64,000 bases of DNA from Sphaerisporangium dianthi (GTDB taxonomy: Bacteria > Actinomycetota > Actinomycetes > Streptosporangiales > Streptosporangiaceae). Shown here piece by piece: positions 8,412-15,493 of this stretch (positions within the stretch are counted from its first letter, which is position 1; the number at the start of each line of letters is the position of its first letter). The position numbers and the translations under genes were made by a program. Under the pieces are notes generated by a model. It was not told the DNA's origin and did not search any database. It saw nothing but the letters and a program-made list of their open reading frames with translations. The DNA lies in the NCBI RefSeq assembly GCF_042654065.1, contig NZ_JBHSFP010000023.1:1-64000 (forward strand). Reading direction: 5' to 3'.

Positions 8412-8546
8412 ATGCGCATGATCACCATGGATCACCAGTCCTGGGACATGGACGAGACCGGCGACGTGCAGCGCGAGCCCGTCCGCGTGGGGGCCGCCGA
8501 CCCGGTCGAGGCCGCCGGCATCTCCTACGGCTACGCCCGCATCTGA
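8412..8546 (+). CDS. RiPP-like precursor peptide 2 (44 aa, same protein as copy 1)
   Basis: It encodes the same 44 residues as copy 1, with nearly unchanged DNA, and lies exactly 188 nt downstream. AAGGAG at 8400-8405 gives a 6-nt spacing to the ATG. The similarity continues into the 3' flank (ggcgtcgcg-cc-atcc), showing a recent tandem duplication of the whole gene with its ribosome site. Two copies of one peptide would raise dose without changing the product. Confidence 0.8.
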   Translation: MRMITMDHQSWDMDETGDVQREPVRVGAADPVEAAGISYGYARI

Positions 8547-8624
8547 GGCGTCGCGCCCGATCCACCCGCACACCCCAGCCGCGGCCGACGCCGGCCGCCG
8601 AACCCGCGAAGTGAGGAGGAAACC

Positions 8625-8759
8625 ATGCGCATGATCACCATGGAGTACCAGTCCTGGGACATGGACGAGCTCGGCAACGTGCTGCGCGAGCCGGGCCACG
8701 TCGACTCCGCCGACCCCGTCGAGGCGGCGATCATTCCGTACGGATACGCGCGGATCTGA
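8625..8759 (+). CDS. RiPP-like precursor peptide 3 (44 aa, diverged copy)
   Basis: The third copy, with GAGGAGG 5 nt before the ATG. It keeps MRMITM, QSWDMDE, REP, ADPVEAA and YGYARI, but differs at positions 7-8 (EY for DH), 16, 18, 20, 24-28 and 37-38, ending IIPYGYARI instead of GISYGYARI. The substitutions separate conserved blocks (probable recognition or core segments) from a tolerant middle. It probably gives a second related product. The 17-bp hairpin begins 11 nt after its stop. Confidence 0.8.
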   Translation: MRMITMEYQSWDMDELGNVLREPGHVDSADPVEAAIIPYGYARI

Positions 8760-8770
8760 ACAGGGTCACC

Positions 8771-8808
8771 CATGCCCGCACACGGGCTTCGGCCCGTGTG
8801 CGGGCATG
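8771..8808 (+). terminator. 17-bp perfect hairpin with UUCG loop after the precursor genes
   Basis: Arms 8771-8787 and 8792-8808 pair perfectly (17 bp) around a TTCG tetraloop, a very stable RNA hairpin. No T-tract follows, and the next gene starts 20 nt later on the same strand. It may therefore be a partial terminator or a 3' stabiliser that yields more precursor mRNA than amidohydrolase mRNA (inference). Confidence 0.75.
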
Positions 8809-8828
8809 CCGTACGCAGAAGGGTCATC

Positions 8829-10106
8829 ATGTCTACTGATCAGCGCTACGTCGTCATCTCGTCGGACTGCCACGGCGGCGCGGGCCTGCTGGAATATCGC
8901 GACTACCTGGACCCCTCCTACCGCGAGGAGTTCGACCGGTGGGCCGCCGGCTACGAGATCCCCTACGAGGATCTGAAGGGCGAGCAGGGCACCAGGAACT
9001 GGGACTCCGGCCGTCGCCTGCGCGAGCTGGAGGAGGACGGCGTGGTCGCGGAGGTGCTGTTCCCCAACACCATCCCGCCGTTCTTCTCGGCCTCCTCCCT
9101 CGGCAGCCAGCGCGCCGGCGAGTCGCGCGCGGACCTCGAGCGCCGCTGGGCCGGGCTGAAGGCGCACAACAGGTGGCTCGCCGAGTTCTGCGCCGAGGCG
9201 CGGGGCCGTCGCTCGGGCGTCATGCAGATCATGCTGTACGACATCGAGCAGGCCGTGCGGGAGATCCGCTGGGCGGCGGAGGCCGGGCTGCGCGGCGGCG
9301 TGCTGCTGCCGGGCGCCCCTCCGGGGTCGGGGCTGCCGCCGCTGTACTACCACGACTACTACGACCCGCTGTGGCAGGTCTGCGCCGAGCTGGGCCTGCC
9401 GATCAACTGCCACAGCGGCAGCGCGGCGCCGAGGACCGGCGACCGGCCCGAGGACCACGTGTTCTTCATGCTGGACCTGCGCTGGTGGGACCAGCACACC
9501 CTGCGGCATCTGATCCTCGGCGGCGTGCTCGAACGGCACCCGGAGCTGAAGGTGGTCTTCACCGAGGAAGGGCTCGGCTGGATTCCGAGCCAGTTGAAGG
9601 CCATGGACGGGTTCTGCGCGTCCATGCGGCGCGACGGCAGCGAGGAGCTGTCCCACGGCGCCCAGGTCGTCGGCAGGCTCTCGCTGACGCCCAGCGAGTA
9701 CTGGGACAGGCAGTGCTACGTGGGCGCGAGCTTCATGCACCCGTCCGAGACGGCCATCCGGGACCGCATCGGGGTCGACAAGATCATGTGGGGCAGCGAC
9801 TACCCCCATGTGGAGGCCAGCTACCCATACTCCAAGGAGGCCATCTCCTTCAGCTACGCGGGCGTCCCGGAGGCCGAGGTGGAGCGCATGCTCGGCGGGA
9901 CCGCGGCGGAGCTGTTCGGCTTCGACATGGACCTGCTGCGGCCGATCGCCGAACGCGTCGGGCCGCTGCGCGCGCAGGTGTCCGCGGGAGTGGACACGGC
10001 CGAACTGCCGGCGGGCGTCGTCAAGTGCCCGGCGTTCGCCGGGATCGTCCCGGGCTCCGCCCAGGCGCGCTGGGCGGACAACCGTAAGGGACAGGCGGGG
10101 TCATGA
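8829..10106 (+). CDS. Amidohydrolase family 2 (TIM-barrel) enzyme
   Basis: A 425-residue protein of the Amidohydro_2/ACMSD-like superfamily. It shows VISSDCHGG near residue 15, INCHSG in the middle, TEEGLGWIPSQL, and WGSDYPHVE with the late metal/catalytic aspartate. AGAAGGG precedes the chosen ATG at 8829; an upstream in-frame ATG would translate the hairpin and is rejected. The family does hydrolysis or decarboxylation, and in the bottromycin RiPP pathway an amidohydrolase-fold enzyme (BotAH) acts on the peptide. Position after three precursors suggests a peptide-tailoring step, but the reaction is unknown. Its end overlaps the convergent LLM gene by 6 nt. Confidence 0.85.
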   Translation: MSTDQRYVVISSDCHGGAGLLEYRDYLDPSYREEFDRWAAGYEIPYEDLKGEQGTRNWDSGRRLRELEEDGVVAEVLFPNTIPPFFSASSLGSQRAGESRADLERRWAGLKAHNRWLAEFCAEARGRRSGVMQIMLYDIEQAVREIRWAAEAGLRGGVLLPGAPPGSGLPPLYYHDYYDPLWQVCAELGLPINCHSGSAAPRTGDRPEDHVFFMLDLRWWDQHTLRHLILGGVLERHPELKVVFTEEGLGWIPSQLKAMDGFCASMRRDGSEELSHGAQVVGRLSLTPSEYWDRQCYVGASFMHPSETAIRDRIGVDKIMWGSDYPHVEASYPYSKEAISFSYAGVPEAEVERMLGGTAAELFGFDMDLLRPIAERVGPLRAQVSAGVDTAELPAGVVKCPAFAGIVPGSAQARWADNRKGQAGS

Positions 10107-10937
10107 CAGGGCGGGCGCGACCTCGGCCATGAAGCGCTCGAGGTCCGCCACCCCTCCCCGGGGATCCACCATCTGGATCACGAAGTGCTCCACCCCCAGC
10201 TCGCGGTCGCGGCGCAGCTCGCGCGCGATCGCGTCGGGGGTGCCGTACAGCACCCAGTCGGAGGCGCCGCGCGCCGGGGCGAACCCGATCGAGTAGTTGG
10301 CCGAGACGCGGGCGTCGCCGACCTGCGGGATCAGCTCGGCCAGCCGATGGCGGTCGGGCGCCCAGCAGTTCCACCAGCTCGCCTTCGCCTTCACCAGTTC
10401 CAGGGTGCGCGGGCCCGTCCCTCCGACGAACAGGGGGATCGGCCGCTGGAGCGACGCCGGGCCCGCCATCTCGTCCTTGACGGTGAAGTACGCGCCGCGG
10501 AAGTCGACCGGCTCTCCCGTCGCCATGGCGGCCACGATGTCGATCGTCTCGGCGAGCTTGGCCAGGCGCACGGCCGGCGGGTCGCTGCTGAGGCCGAGCT
10601 CGGTCAGCTCGCTCGGCGAGGACCCCCACCCGAGCCCGAGGTCGAGCCGCCCGCCGCTGACATGGTCGAGCGTCACGGCCATCCGGGCCAGCAGCGCCGG
10701 CGGCCGGAACGCCGCGCACAGCACCAGGTGCCCGACGCGGATCGTCGAGGTGCGGGCGGCGGCGGCGGTGGCGAGGGTCCAGCCCTCGAACGTGCCTCCG
10801 GGCAGGCCGGGAAGCCGCAGATGGTCCATGAACCACACCGCCTGGAACCCGCACGACTCGGCCGCCTGGGACAGCTCGATCAGCTGGGAAGGGCTGCGGC
10901 CCACCTGGGGAAGGTAGAGACCGAAGGTCGGGGACAT
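10101..10937 (-). CDS. LLM-class F420-dependent oxidoreductase
   Basis: A 278-residue luciferase-like TIM-barrel protein: FGLYLPQVGRSP at the N-terminus, VWFMDHL, the flavin/F420-binding region IRVGHLVLCAAFRPPALLARMAVTLDHVSGGRLDLGLGWG and the later IPLFVGGTGPRTL. Proteins of this length class in actinomycetes mostly use F420. It is convergent with the amidohydrolase. It may reduce or oxidise a cluster intermediate, or be an unrelated housekeeping enzyme. About 215 bp of very GC-rich, low-complexity DNA separates it from the next gene. Confidence 0.85.
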   Translation of the reverse strand: MSPTFGLYLPQVGRSPSQLIELSQAAESCGFQAVWFMDHLRLPGLPGGTFEGWTLATAAAARTSTIRVGHLVLCAAFRPPALLARMAVTLDHVSGGRLDLGLGWGSSPSELTELGLSSDPPAVRLAKLAETIDIVAAMATGEPVDFRGAYFTVKDEMAGPASLQRPIPLFVGGTGPRTLELVKAKASWWNCWAPDRHRLAELIPQVGDARVSANYSIGFAPARGASDWVLYGTPDAIARELRRDRELGVEHFVIQMVDPRGGVADLERFMAEVAPALS

Positions 10938-11153
10938 GGGCGCCTCTCAGGTGTCGGCGCGGGGCTGCTCGCCCGGCGCGGTGGACCGCCGGCGGGCGGG
11001 CCGCCCGCGGGGAGCGCCGGCGCGCCCGGTCCGCGTGGCGCCGGGCCTCCGGCGGGGAGCCCCGGCGGGGGCCCCGGTGGGTGGGGAGCCCAGGTGGGTG
11101 GGAGCCCCGGCATGGCGGCGGGCTTCGGCGGGGGGCGAGGCGCCCCGATCACC

Positions 11154-11843
11154 TCACTCGACGCCGCCCGCGGCCTGCCGCTCGCTCATGGCCTTGGCGC
11201 GGTCGCCGCCGGCCCCGATCACGACGGTGTGCGTCACGTGCTCGAGGATGCGCCTGCGCTCGTTGAAGACGATGGGCAGCCAGTCGACCCAGGCGATGGG
11301 CCCGAGTAGCAGGCAGACGCGCCGGAAGACGCCGTCGCCGACGTGGATCTTCAGGCCGTTCTCGGTGACCACGCGCAGGCCCATGAGCGCCTTGCCGGGG
11401 GTGGTGCCCCACGTGCCCTCGAGGACCCCGAGGATGATGATCGACCATAGCAAGGCGAGCGGGACTCCGATGCCGTGGAGGAACCCGCCGTCCTCCTGGT
11501 AGACCCACGGCGGGAACGCCAAGGAGATGTCGTGCCCGCGCCTGATCGCCTGCACGGCCAGGGCGGCCGAGATGCCGATGAGCGGCAGGTGGTCGATCAG
11601 TATCGCCCCGATGCGCCGTCCGAGCGGCGCGTAAGGGAGCGTGGCGCCCTTGGCGAAGGTGGCCGCCGCGGACGCGGGCGTGCCGAGCCGCTCCAGGGCC
11701 TCGGCGAGCTCGCCCTCCTCCGCCGCGTCGGACAGGTGGCCGACGAGCTCCTGCCTGCGCCGCGCCTTGTCCTGCGCCGAGCCGGCGAGATGGCCCTCGA
11801 ACGCGCGCGCGTACTCTTCGATGATCTGACCGTCATCCTTCAT
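11154..11843 (-). CDS. RDD-family membrane protein with DUF1700-like N-terminus
   Basis: A 229-residue protein. The N-terminal ~70 residues (EYARAFEGHLAG...RRRQELVGHLSDAAEE) resemble the helical region that often accompanies PadR regulators. The rest is an RDD domain with three membrane spans: LGRRIGAILIDHLPLIG, then TWGTTPGKALMGLRVV. It overlaps the PadR gene by 4 nt, a standard PadR-membrane protein pair. Its direct role is unknown; RDD proteins are proposed transporters or envelope-stress proteins. Confidence 0.85.
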   Translation of the reverse strand: MKDDGQIIEEYARAFEGHLAGSAQDKARRRQELVGHLSDAAEEGELAEALERLGTPASAAATFAKGATLPYAPLGRRIGAILIDHLPLIGISAALAVQAIRRGHDISLAFPPWVYQEDGGFLHGIGVPLALLWSIIILGVLEGTWGTTPGKALMGLRVVTENGLKIHVGDGVFRRVCLLLGPIAWVDWLPIVFNERRRILEHVTHTVVIGAGGDRAKAMSERQAAGGVE

Positions 11844-12226
11844 TTCCGCACCTCATCCAGCATCGCGAGAAGCTCGGTCATGGCCTCCACCAGCCCGTTC
11901 CACTCGGCTCGCAGCAGCTCGAGGTGGCGGCGGCCCTGCTCGGTGATCTGGTAGTACTTCCGCGGTCTGACGCGACCCTCGGTCTCCCACGTGGGGGTGA
12001 TGTGACCGGCGTCCTCCAACCGGTGGAGCAACGGGTAGAGCGTGCCCTCCTTGATCTCCAGCACCGCGAGACCCGAGCCTCGCATGAGCTTCAGCAGCTC
12101 GTAACCGTAGCGGCGGCCGGAGTGGAGGACCGACAGCACCGCCATCTCGGCCGTGCCCCGCGTCAGCTCCCGTCGAAGGCGGCTCAGGTCCGGCGTGTCC
12201 GTCCCGGGCGGTGCCTCGTCCTCCAT
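11840..12226 (-). CDS. PadR-family transcriptional regulator
   Basis: About 128 residues with the PadR winged helix: AEMAVLSVLHSGRRYGYELLKLM, then EIKEGTLYPLLHRLEDAGHI and RKYYQITEQGRRHLELL. The ATG at 12226 (MEDEAPPG) is preferred because the longer start would fall inside the 31-bp inverted repeat upstream. The repeat probably lets it repress itself and the co-transcribed RDD gene. Confidence 0.9.
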   Translation of the reverse strand: MEDEAPPGTDTPDLSRLRRELTRGTAEMAVLSVLHSGRRYGYELLKLMRGSGLAVLEIKEGTLYPLLHRLEDAGHITPTWETEGRVRPRKYYQITEQGRRHLELLRAEWNGLVEAMTELLAMLDEVRK

Positions 12227-12240
12227 GTTCGCATCGTAAG

Positions 12241-12271
12241 ACCCGATGCCTTGCGTCACAAGGTATCGGGT
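12241..12271. promoter_or_regulatory. Probable PadR operator, 13-bp inverted repeat
   Basis: Arms ACCCGATGCCTTG and CAAGGTATCGGGT (one mismatch) flank a 5-nt spacer, 14 nt upstream of the PadR ATG. PadR proteins typically autoregulate through such dyads; the assignment rests on position and symmetry. Confidence 0.65.
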
Positions 12272-12323
12272 CCATCGAGGCTTCCGTCCGGCGGACAGGC
12301 TCGCCTCACGACACTGCCCTCGG

Positions 12324-13310
12324 CTACCAGGCCCATGCCTCCGGGCCGGGCCCGCCGTTGCCGACCGGAGGGAACAGCTCCTCCAGCCTCGCCAGCACGT
12401 GGGCGTCGAGGTCGAGCTCCAGCGCGCGCAGCGCCCCGCCGAGATGGTCGAGCGTGCGCGGCCCGATGACCGCCCCGGTCACGCCCGGACGCGACAGCAC
12501 CCACCTCAGCGCGATCTCCGCCGGGTCGGCGCCCAGCTCCGCGCAGAACTTCTCGTAGGCGGCCACGGCGTCCCTGCACCTGTCCAGCGCGGCCATCGCC
12601 CTGCCCTGGGCCGTCTTCACGGCCGTGCCCTCCTCCAGCTTGCGCAGCGCCCCGCCGAGCAGCCCGCCGTGCAGCGGGGACCAGGCGAGCACGCCTATGC
12701 CGTAGGCCTCGGCCGCCGGGATGAGCTCCACCTCGACGTGCCGGGTCACCAGGTTGTAGACGCACTGCTCGGAGGCCAGGCCGAGGAAGTTGCGCCGGTT
12801 GGCGGCCTCCTGGGCCGAGACCAGATGCCAGCCGGCGAAGTTGGACGAACCCACGTACCGGACCTTGCCCTGGCCGACGAGGATCTCCATGGCCTGCCAG
12901 ACCTCCTCCCACGGCGCCGCCCGGTCGACGTGGTGCATCTGGAACAGGTCGATCCAGTCGGTGCGCAGACGGCGGAGCGAGTCCTCGCACGAGGCGATGA
13001 TGTGCCGCGCGGACAGCCCTCCGTCGTTGGGCCAGTCGCTCATCGGGTTGAACACCTTCGTGGCCAGCACGACCTTCTCCCTGCGCTGCCCTCCCTGCGC
13101 GAACCAGGAGCCGATGATCTCCTCGGTCAGGCCGCGGCGGACCTGCCAGCCGTAATGGTTGGCCGTGTCGAAGAAGTTGACCCCCTGTTCCAGAGCCTCG
13201 TTCATGAGATGCATTCCCTCCGCCTCGGTGGTGCGCACCCCCAGGTTCAGAGTTCCCAGGCAGAGCCTGCTCACCTTGAGTGCCGTACGGCCGAGCCGTG
13301 CGTATTGCAT
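12324..13310 (-). CDS. Aldo/keto reductase
   Basis: A 328-residue AKR with the (beta/alpha)8 fold signatures MQYARLGRTALKVSRLCLGT, FFDTANHYG with the catalytic Tyr, WPNDG, TDWIDLFQMHHVDR and a C-terminal NADPH motif around VIGPRTLDHL. It reduces carbonyls with NADPH. It sits between the PadR pair and the LmbU-type regulator, divergent from the latter, with box 3 82 nt upstream of its start. It could supply a sugar or aglycone reduction for the cluster, or be a general oxidoreductase. Confidence 0.9.
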   Translation of the reverse strand: MQYARLGRTALKVSRLCLGTLNLGVRTTEAEGMHLMNEALEQGVNFFDTANHYGWQVRRGLTEEIIGSWFAQGGQRREKVVLATKVFNPMSDWPNDGGLSARHIIASCEDSLRRLRTDWIDLFQMHHVDRAAPWEEVWQAMEILVGQGKVRYVGSSNFAGWHLVSAQEAANRRNFLGLASEQCVYNLVTRHVEVELIPAAEAYGIGVLAWSPLHGGLLGGALRKLEEGTAVKTAQGRAMAALDRCRDAVAAYEKFCAELGADPAEIALRWVLSRPGVTGAVIGPRTLDHLGGALRALELDLDAHVLARLEELFPPVGNGGPGPEAWAW

Positions 13311-13391
13311 TTCTCATCACCGCCCTTGGTCTCGCCACAATGGGTGTGAGTTAGATTGAATCAATGCGAATTCCCGCCATACTGATCGGGT

Positions 13392-13407
13392 GTCCCGCCG
13401 GCGGGAC
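13392..13407. promoter_or_regulatory. Palindromic box 3, GTCCCGCCGGCGGGAC
   Basis: A perfect copy of the 16-bp cluster palindrome in the 323-bp divergent gap (13311-13633) between the aldo/keto reductase and the LmbU-type regulator. This suggests autoregulation. Nothing else identifiable is in that gap, apart from relatively AT-rich promoter-like stretches. Confidence 0.65.
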
Positions 13408-13633
13408 GGCACGGACGGGGGGCCGACACGGCGCGCATAATTGCGCACACGAAATGCGACGACCCGGTTTCCCCAGGTGGGCCCGCTGGTCACGAACATC
13501 GGACAATGCATATCCTGACCCGCGACACCTACAATCCAGTGTTATCGCTTTCCTCTTGCGTTCCCGCACCAGGGGCGTCTAGATCTTGTATCGCAGCCAA
13601 GCGTTCCACCGACGCCAAGGGGGCAAATTCTCG

Positions 13634-14350
13634 ATGTCTCTCCGAGGACCCGGCACTTCAGTATCGGCGGCCCCGATCAGGAATTCCAATGAGACGCGGA
13701 ACGGCCGGCTTCCGCTGGACGGCTCGGCGCTGACCCGCCGGACGAGCCTTTCCCTGCCGCCCAGGCTTTCGCTGAACGAATGGCAGAGACTCGGCCGGCA
13801 GATCTTCGTCATCTCCGACTCGTCCGCCTGGTGGCTGGGCGACTGGCTGATCTACGGTCAGGCCACCTTCCCCAACCGGTACAAACGAGCGATCGCGGAG
13901 ACCTCGCTCGACTACCAGACGCTCAGAAACTACGCCTGGGTCGCACGGCGCGTCACCGCCGCGCGGCGCAGGGACAAGCTCAGCTTCCAGCACCACGCGG
14001 AGGTCGCGAGCCTGCCCGAGGACAAACAGGACGAGTGGCTGAGCCAGGCCGAGAAGCACGGCTGGTCCCGCAACGAACTGCGCAAGAGGATCAGGGAGGA
14101 CAGGAACGGCGGCGCCCGCGCCGCCGCGGTGTCCTCCATCCACGTCAACGTCATCGAAGAGCGCAGGGAGCGCTGGGTCCTGGCCGCACGTCAGGCCGAC
14201 CAGGACCTGCTCAACTGGATGCTCTCCGTTCTCGACGACGCCGCGCAGGCCGTACTGGAAAGCACCGACGCGCGGCCCGAACTGCCGGGCGGCGATGAAT
14301 CTCGCAGGGTCGAGGTCGTGAACGGCTCGATCGAACGCGTTCCGGCCTGA
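13634..14350 (+). CDS. LmbU-family cluster-situated transcriptional regulator
   Basis: A 238-residue protein resembling LmbU (lincomycin), NovE and HrmB regulators. The central LSLNEWQRLGRQIFVISDSSAWWLGDWLIYGQ and YKRAIAETSLDYQTLRNYAWVARRV segments form the family's DNA-binding region, with KLSFQHHAEVASLP after it. ATG 13634 is preferred to an upstream TTG. LmbU is a pathway activator; the motif I recall for its sites is CGCCGGCG, which is the core of the palindromes in this region. It begins the deoxysugar operon, with the aminotransferase 33 nt downstream. Confidence 0.86.
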   Translation: MSLRGPGTSVSAAPIRNSNETRNGRLPLDGSALTRRTSLSLPPRLSLNEWQRLGRQIFVISDSSAWWLGDWLIYGQATFPNRYKRAIAETSLDYQTLRNYAWVARRVTAARRRDKLSFQHHAEVASLPEDKQDEWLSQAEKHGWSRNELRKRIREDRNGGARAAAVSSIHVNVIEERRERWVLAARQADQDLLNWMLSVLDDAAQAVLESTDARPELPGGDESRRVEVVNGSIERVPA

Positions 14351-14383
14351 CCGTACTTCTTTGAGCGGAGGTGACTCGCGACC

Positions 14384-15493
14384 ATGTCTCTTCTCGTGTG
14401 GGACTACACGCGCGAGTACGAGAACGAGCGCCATGACATCCTGGCGGCCGTCGACACGGTGTTCCGATCCGGCCAGCTCATCCTCGGTCCGAAGGTGGAA
14501 CAGTTCGAGCGCGACTTCGCCGCCTACCACGACGTGCCCCACTGCGTCGGCGTGGACAACGGGACCAACGCCATCGTCCTGGGGTTGCAGGCGATCGGCG
14601 TCGGCCAGGGTGACGAAGTGATCACCGTGTCGAACACGGCGGCCCCGACGGTGGTCGCCATCGACGCGGTGGGCGCCAGACCGGTCTTCGTGGACGTCCA
14701 CGAGGACACCTATCTGATGGACGTCGACCAGGTGGCGGCCGCCATCACCGACCGCACGCGCTGCCTGCTCCCGGTGCACCTGTACGGGCAGTGTGTGGAC
14801 ATGACGCCACTGACGGCGCTGGCCGCCGACCGCGGCATCCCCATCCTGGAGGACTGCGCCCAGGCCCACGGCGCGCGCCGGAGCGGCCGGGTGGCCGGAT
14901 CGTGGGGCAAGGCGGCGGCGTTCTCCTTCTACCCGACCAAGGTGCTCGGCGCGTACGGCGACGGCGGGGCCACCATCACCTCCGACGACGAGGTGGCCGC
15001 CAACCTGCGGCGCCTGCGCTACTACGGCATGGAGGACCGCTACTACGTGGTCGCGACGCCGGGGCACAACAGCCGGCTCGACGAGGTCCAGGCCGAGATC
15101 CTGCGCAGGAAGCTGACGCGGATGGACGAGTACATCGGCGCGCGGCGGGCCGTCGCGGCCCGGTACGCCGAAGGGCTCGGCGACACCGGCCTGACGCTTC
15201 CCGCCGTGGCGCCGGGCAACGAGCACGTCTACTACCTGTACGTGGTGCGCCATCCCGAGCGCGAGCGGATCCTGACGGCGCTGCGGTCCTACGGGATCAT
15301 GCTCAACGTCAGCTACCGCTGGCCGGTCCACACGATGAGCGGCTTCTCCCACCTGGGCTACGCCGCCGGCGACCTGCCGGTCACCGAGAGGTGCGCCGGC
15401 GAGATCTTCTCCCTGCCGATGTACCCGTCGCTGTCGGTCAGCGACCAGTCCAAGGTCATCGACGCCCTCCGCCACACGCTGGACACGCTGTGA
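14384..15493 (+). CDS. DegT/DnrJ/EryC1 sugar aminotransferase (EvaB-like)
   Basis: A 369-residue PLP-dependent aminotransferase. VGVDNGTNAIVLGLQ binds the cofactor phosphate, EDCAQAHGA holds the PLP-binding aspartate, and the Schiff-base lysine is in SFYPTKVLGAYGDGG. With the 2,3-dehydratase next to it (4-nt overlap, ATG/GTG-TGA type), it most likely aminates C3 of a dTDP-2,6-dideoxy-3,4-diketohexose. This is the second step of vancosamine-type sugar formation (EvaB in the chloroeremomycin pathway). Exact sugar stereochemistry cannot be read from sequence. Confidence 0.9.
   Translation: MSLLVWDYTREYENERHDILAAVDTVFRSGQLILGPKVEQFERDFAAYHDVPHCVGVDNGTNAIVLGLQAIGVGQGDEVITVSNTAAPTVVAIDAVGARPVFVDVHEDTYLMDVDQVAAAITDRTRCLLPVHLYGQCVDMTPLTALAADRGIPILEDCAQAHGARRSGRVAGSWGKAAAFSFYPTKVLGAYGDGGATITSDDEVAANLRRLRYYGMEDRYYVVATPGHNSRLDEVQAEILRRKLTRMDEYIGARRAVAARYAEGLGDTGLTLPAVAPGNEHVYYLYVVRHPERERILTALRSYGIMLNVSYRWPVHTMSGFSHLGYAAGDLPVTERCAGEIFSLPMYPSLSVSDQSKVIDALRHTLDTL

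Larger units (their letters stand above)
8212..8575 (+). repeat. 188-nt tandem gene duplication (precursors 1 and 2)
   Basis: Two consecutive units, each made of ribosome site, 135-nt gene and about 25 nt of 3' flank, are nearly the same with a period of 188 nt. The third precursor has the same architecture but much lower DNA similarity, so it is an older copy. Confidence 0.85.

Noticed and set aside
7225..8759. Assignment to crocagin, mycofactocin, lasso, daptide or lanthipeptide classes
   Set aside because: The peptides lack the known cores or Cys residues, and no class-defining enzyme is in the operon.
8772..8828. Upstream in-frame ATG extending the amidohydrolase
   Set aside because: It would translate the 17-bp hairpin and has no ribosome site; ATG 8829 has AGAAGGG.
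10880..11152. Proline/glycine-rich open frame on the minus strand after the RDD gene
   Set aside because: Low-complexity GC-rich DNA stays open by chance, there is no ribosome site, and it overlaps the start of the LLM gene.
12285..12300. GTCCGGCGGAC as another cluster palindrome
   Set aside because: Shorter and different in sequence from the 16-mer; likely chance in GC-rich DNA.
14791..15489. 5' extension of the 2,3-dehydratase frame through the aminotransferase gene
   Set aside because: The open frame is an out-of-frame shadow of the aminotransferase; the GTG at 15490 matches the family N-terminus.
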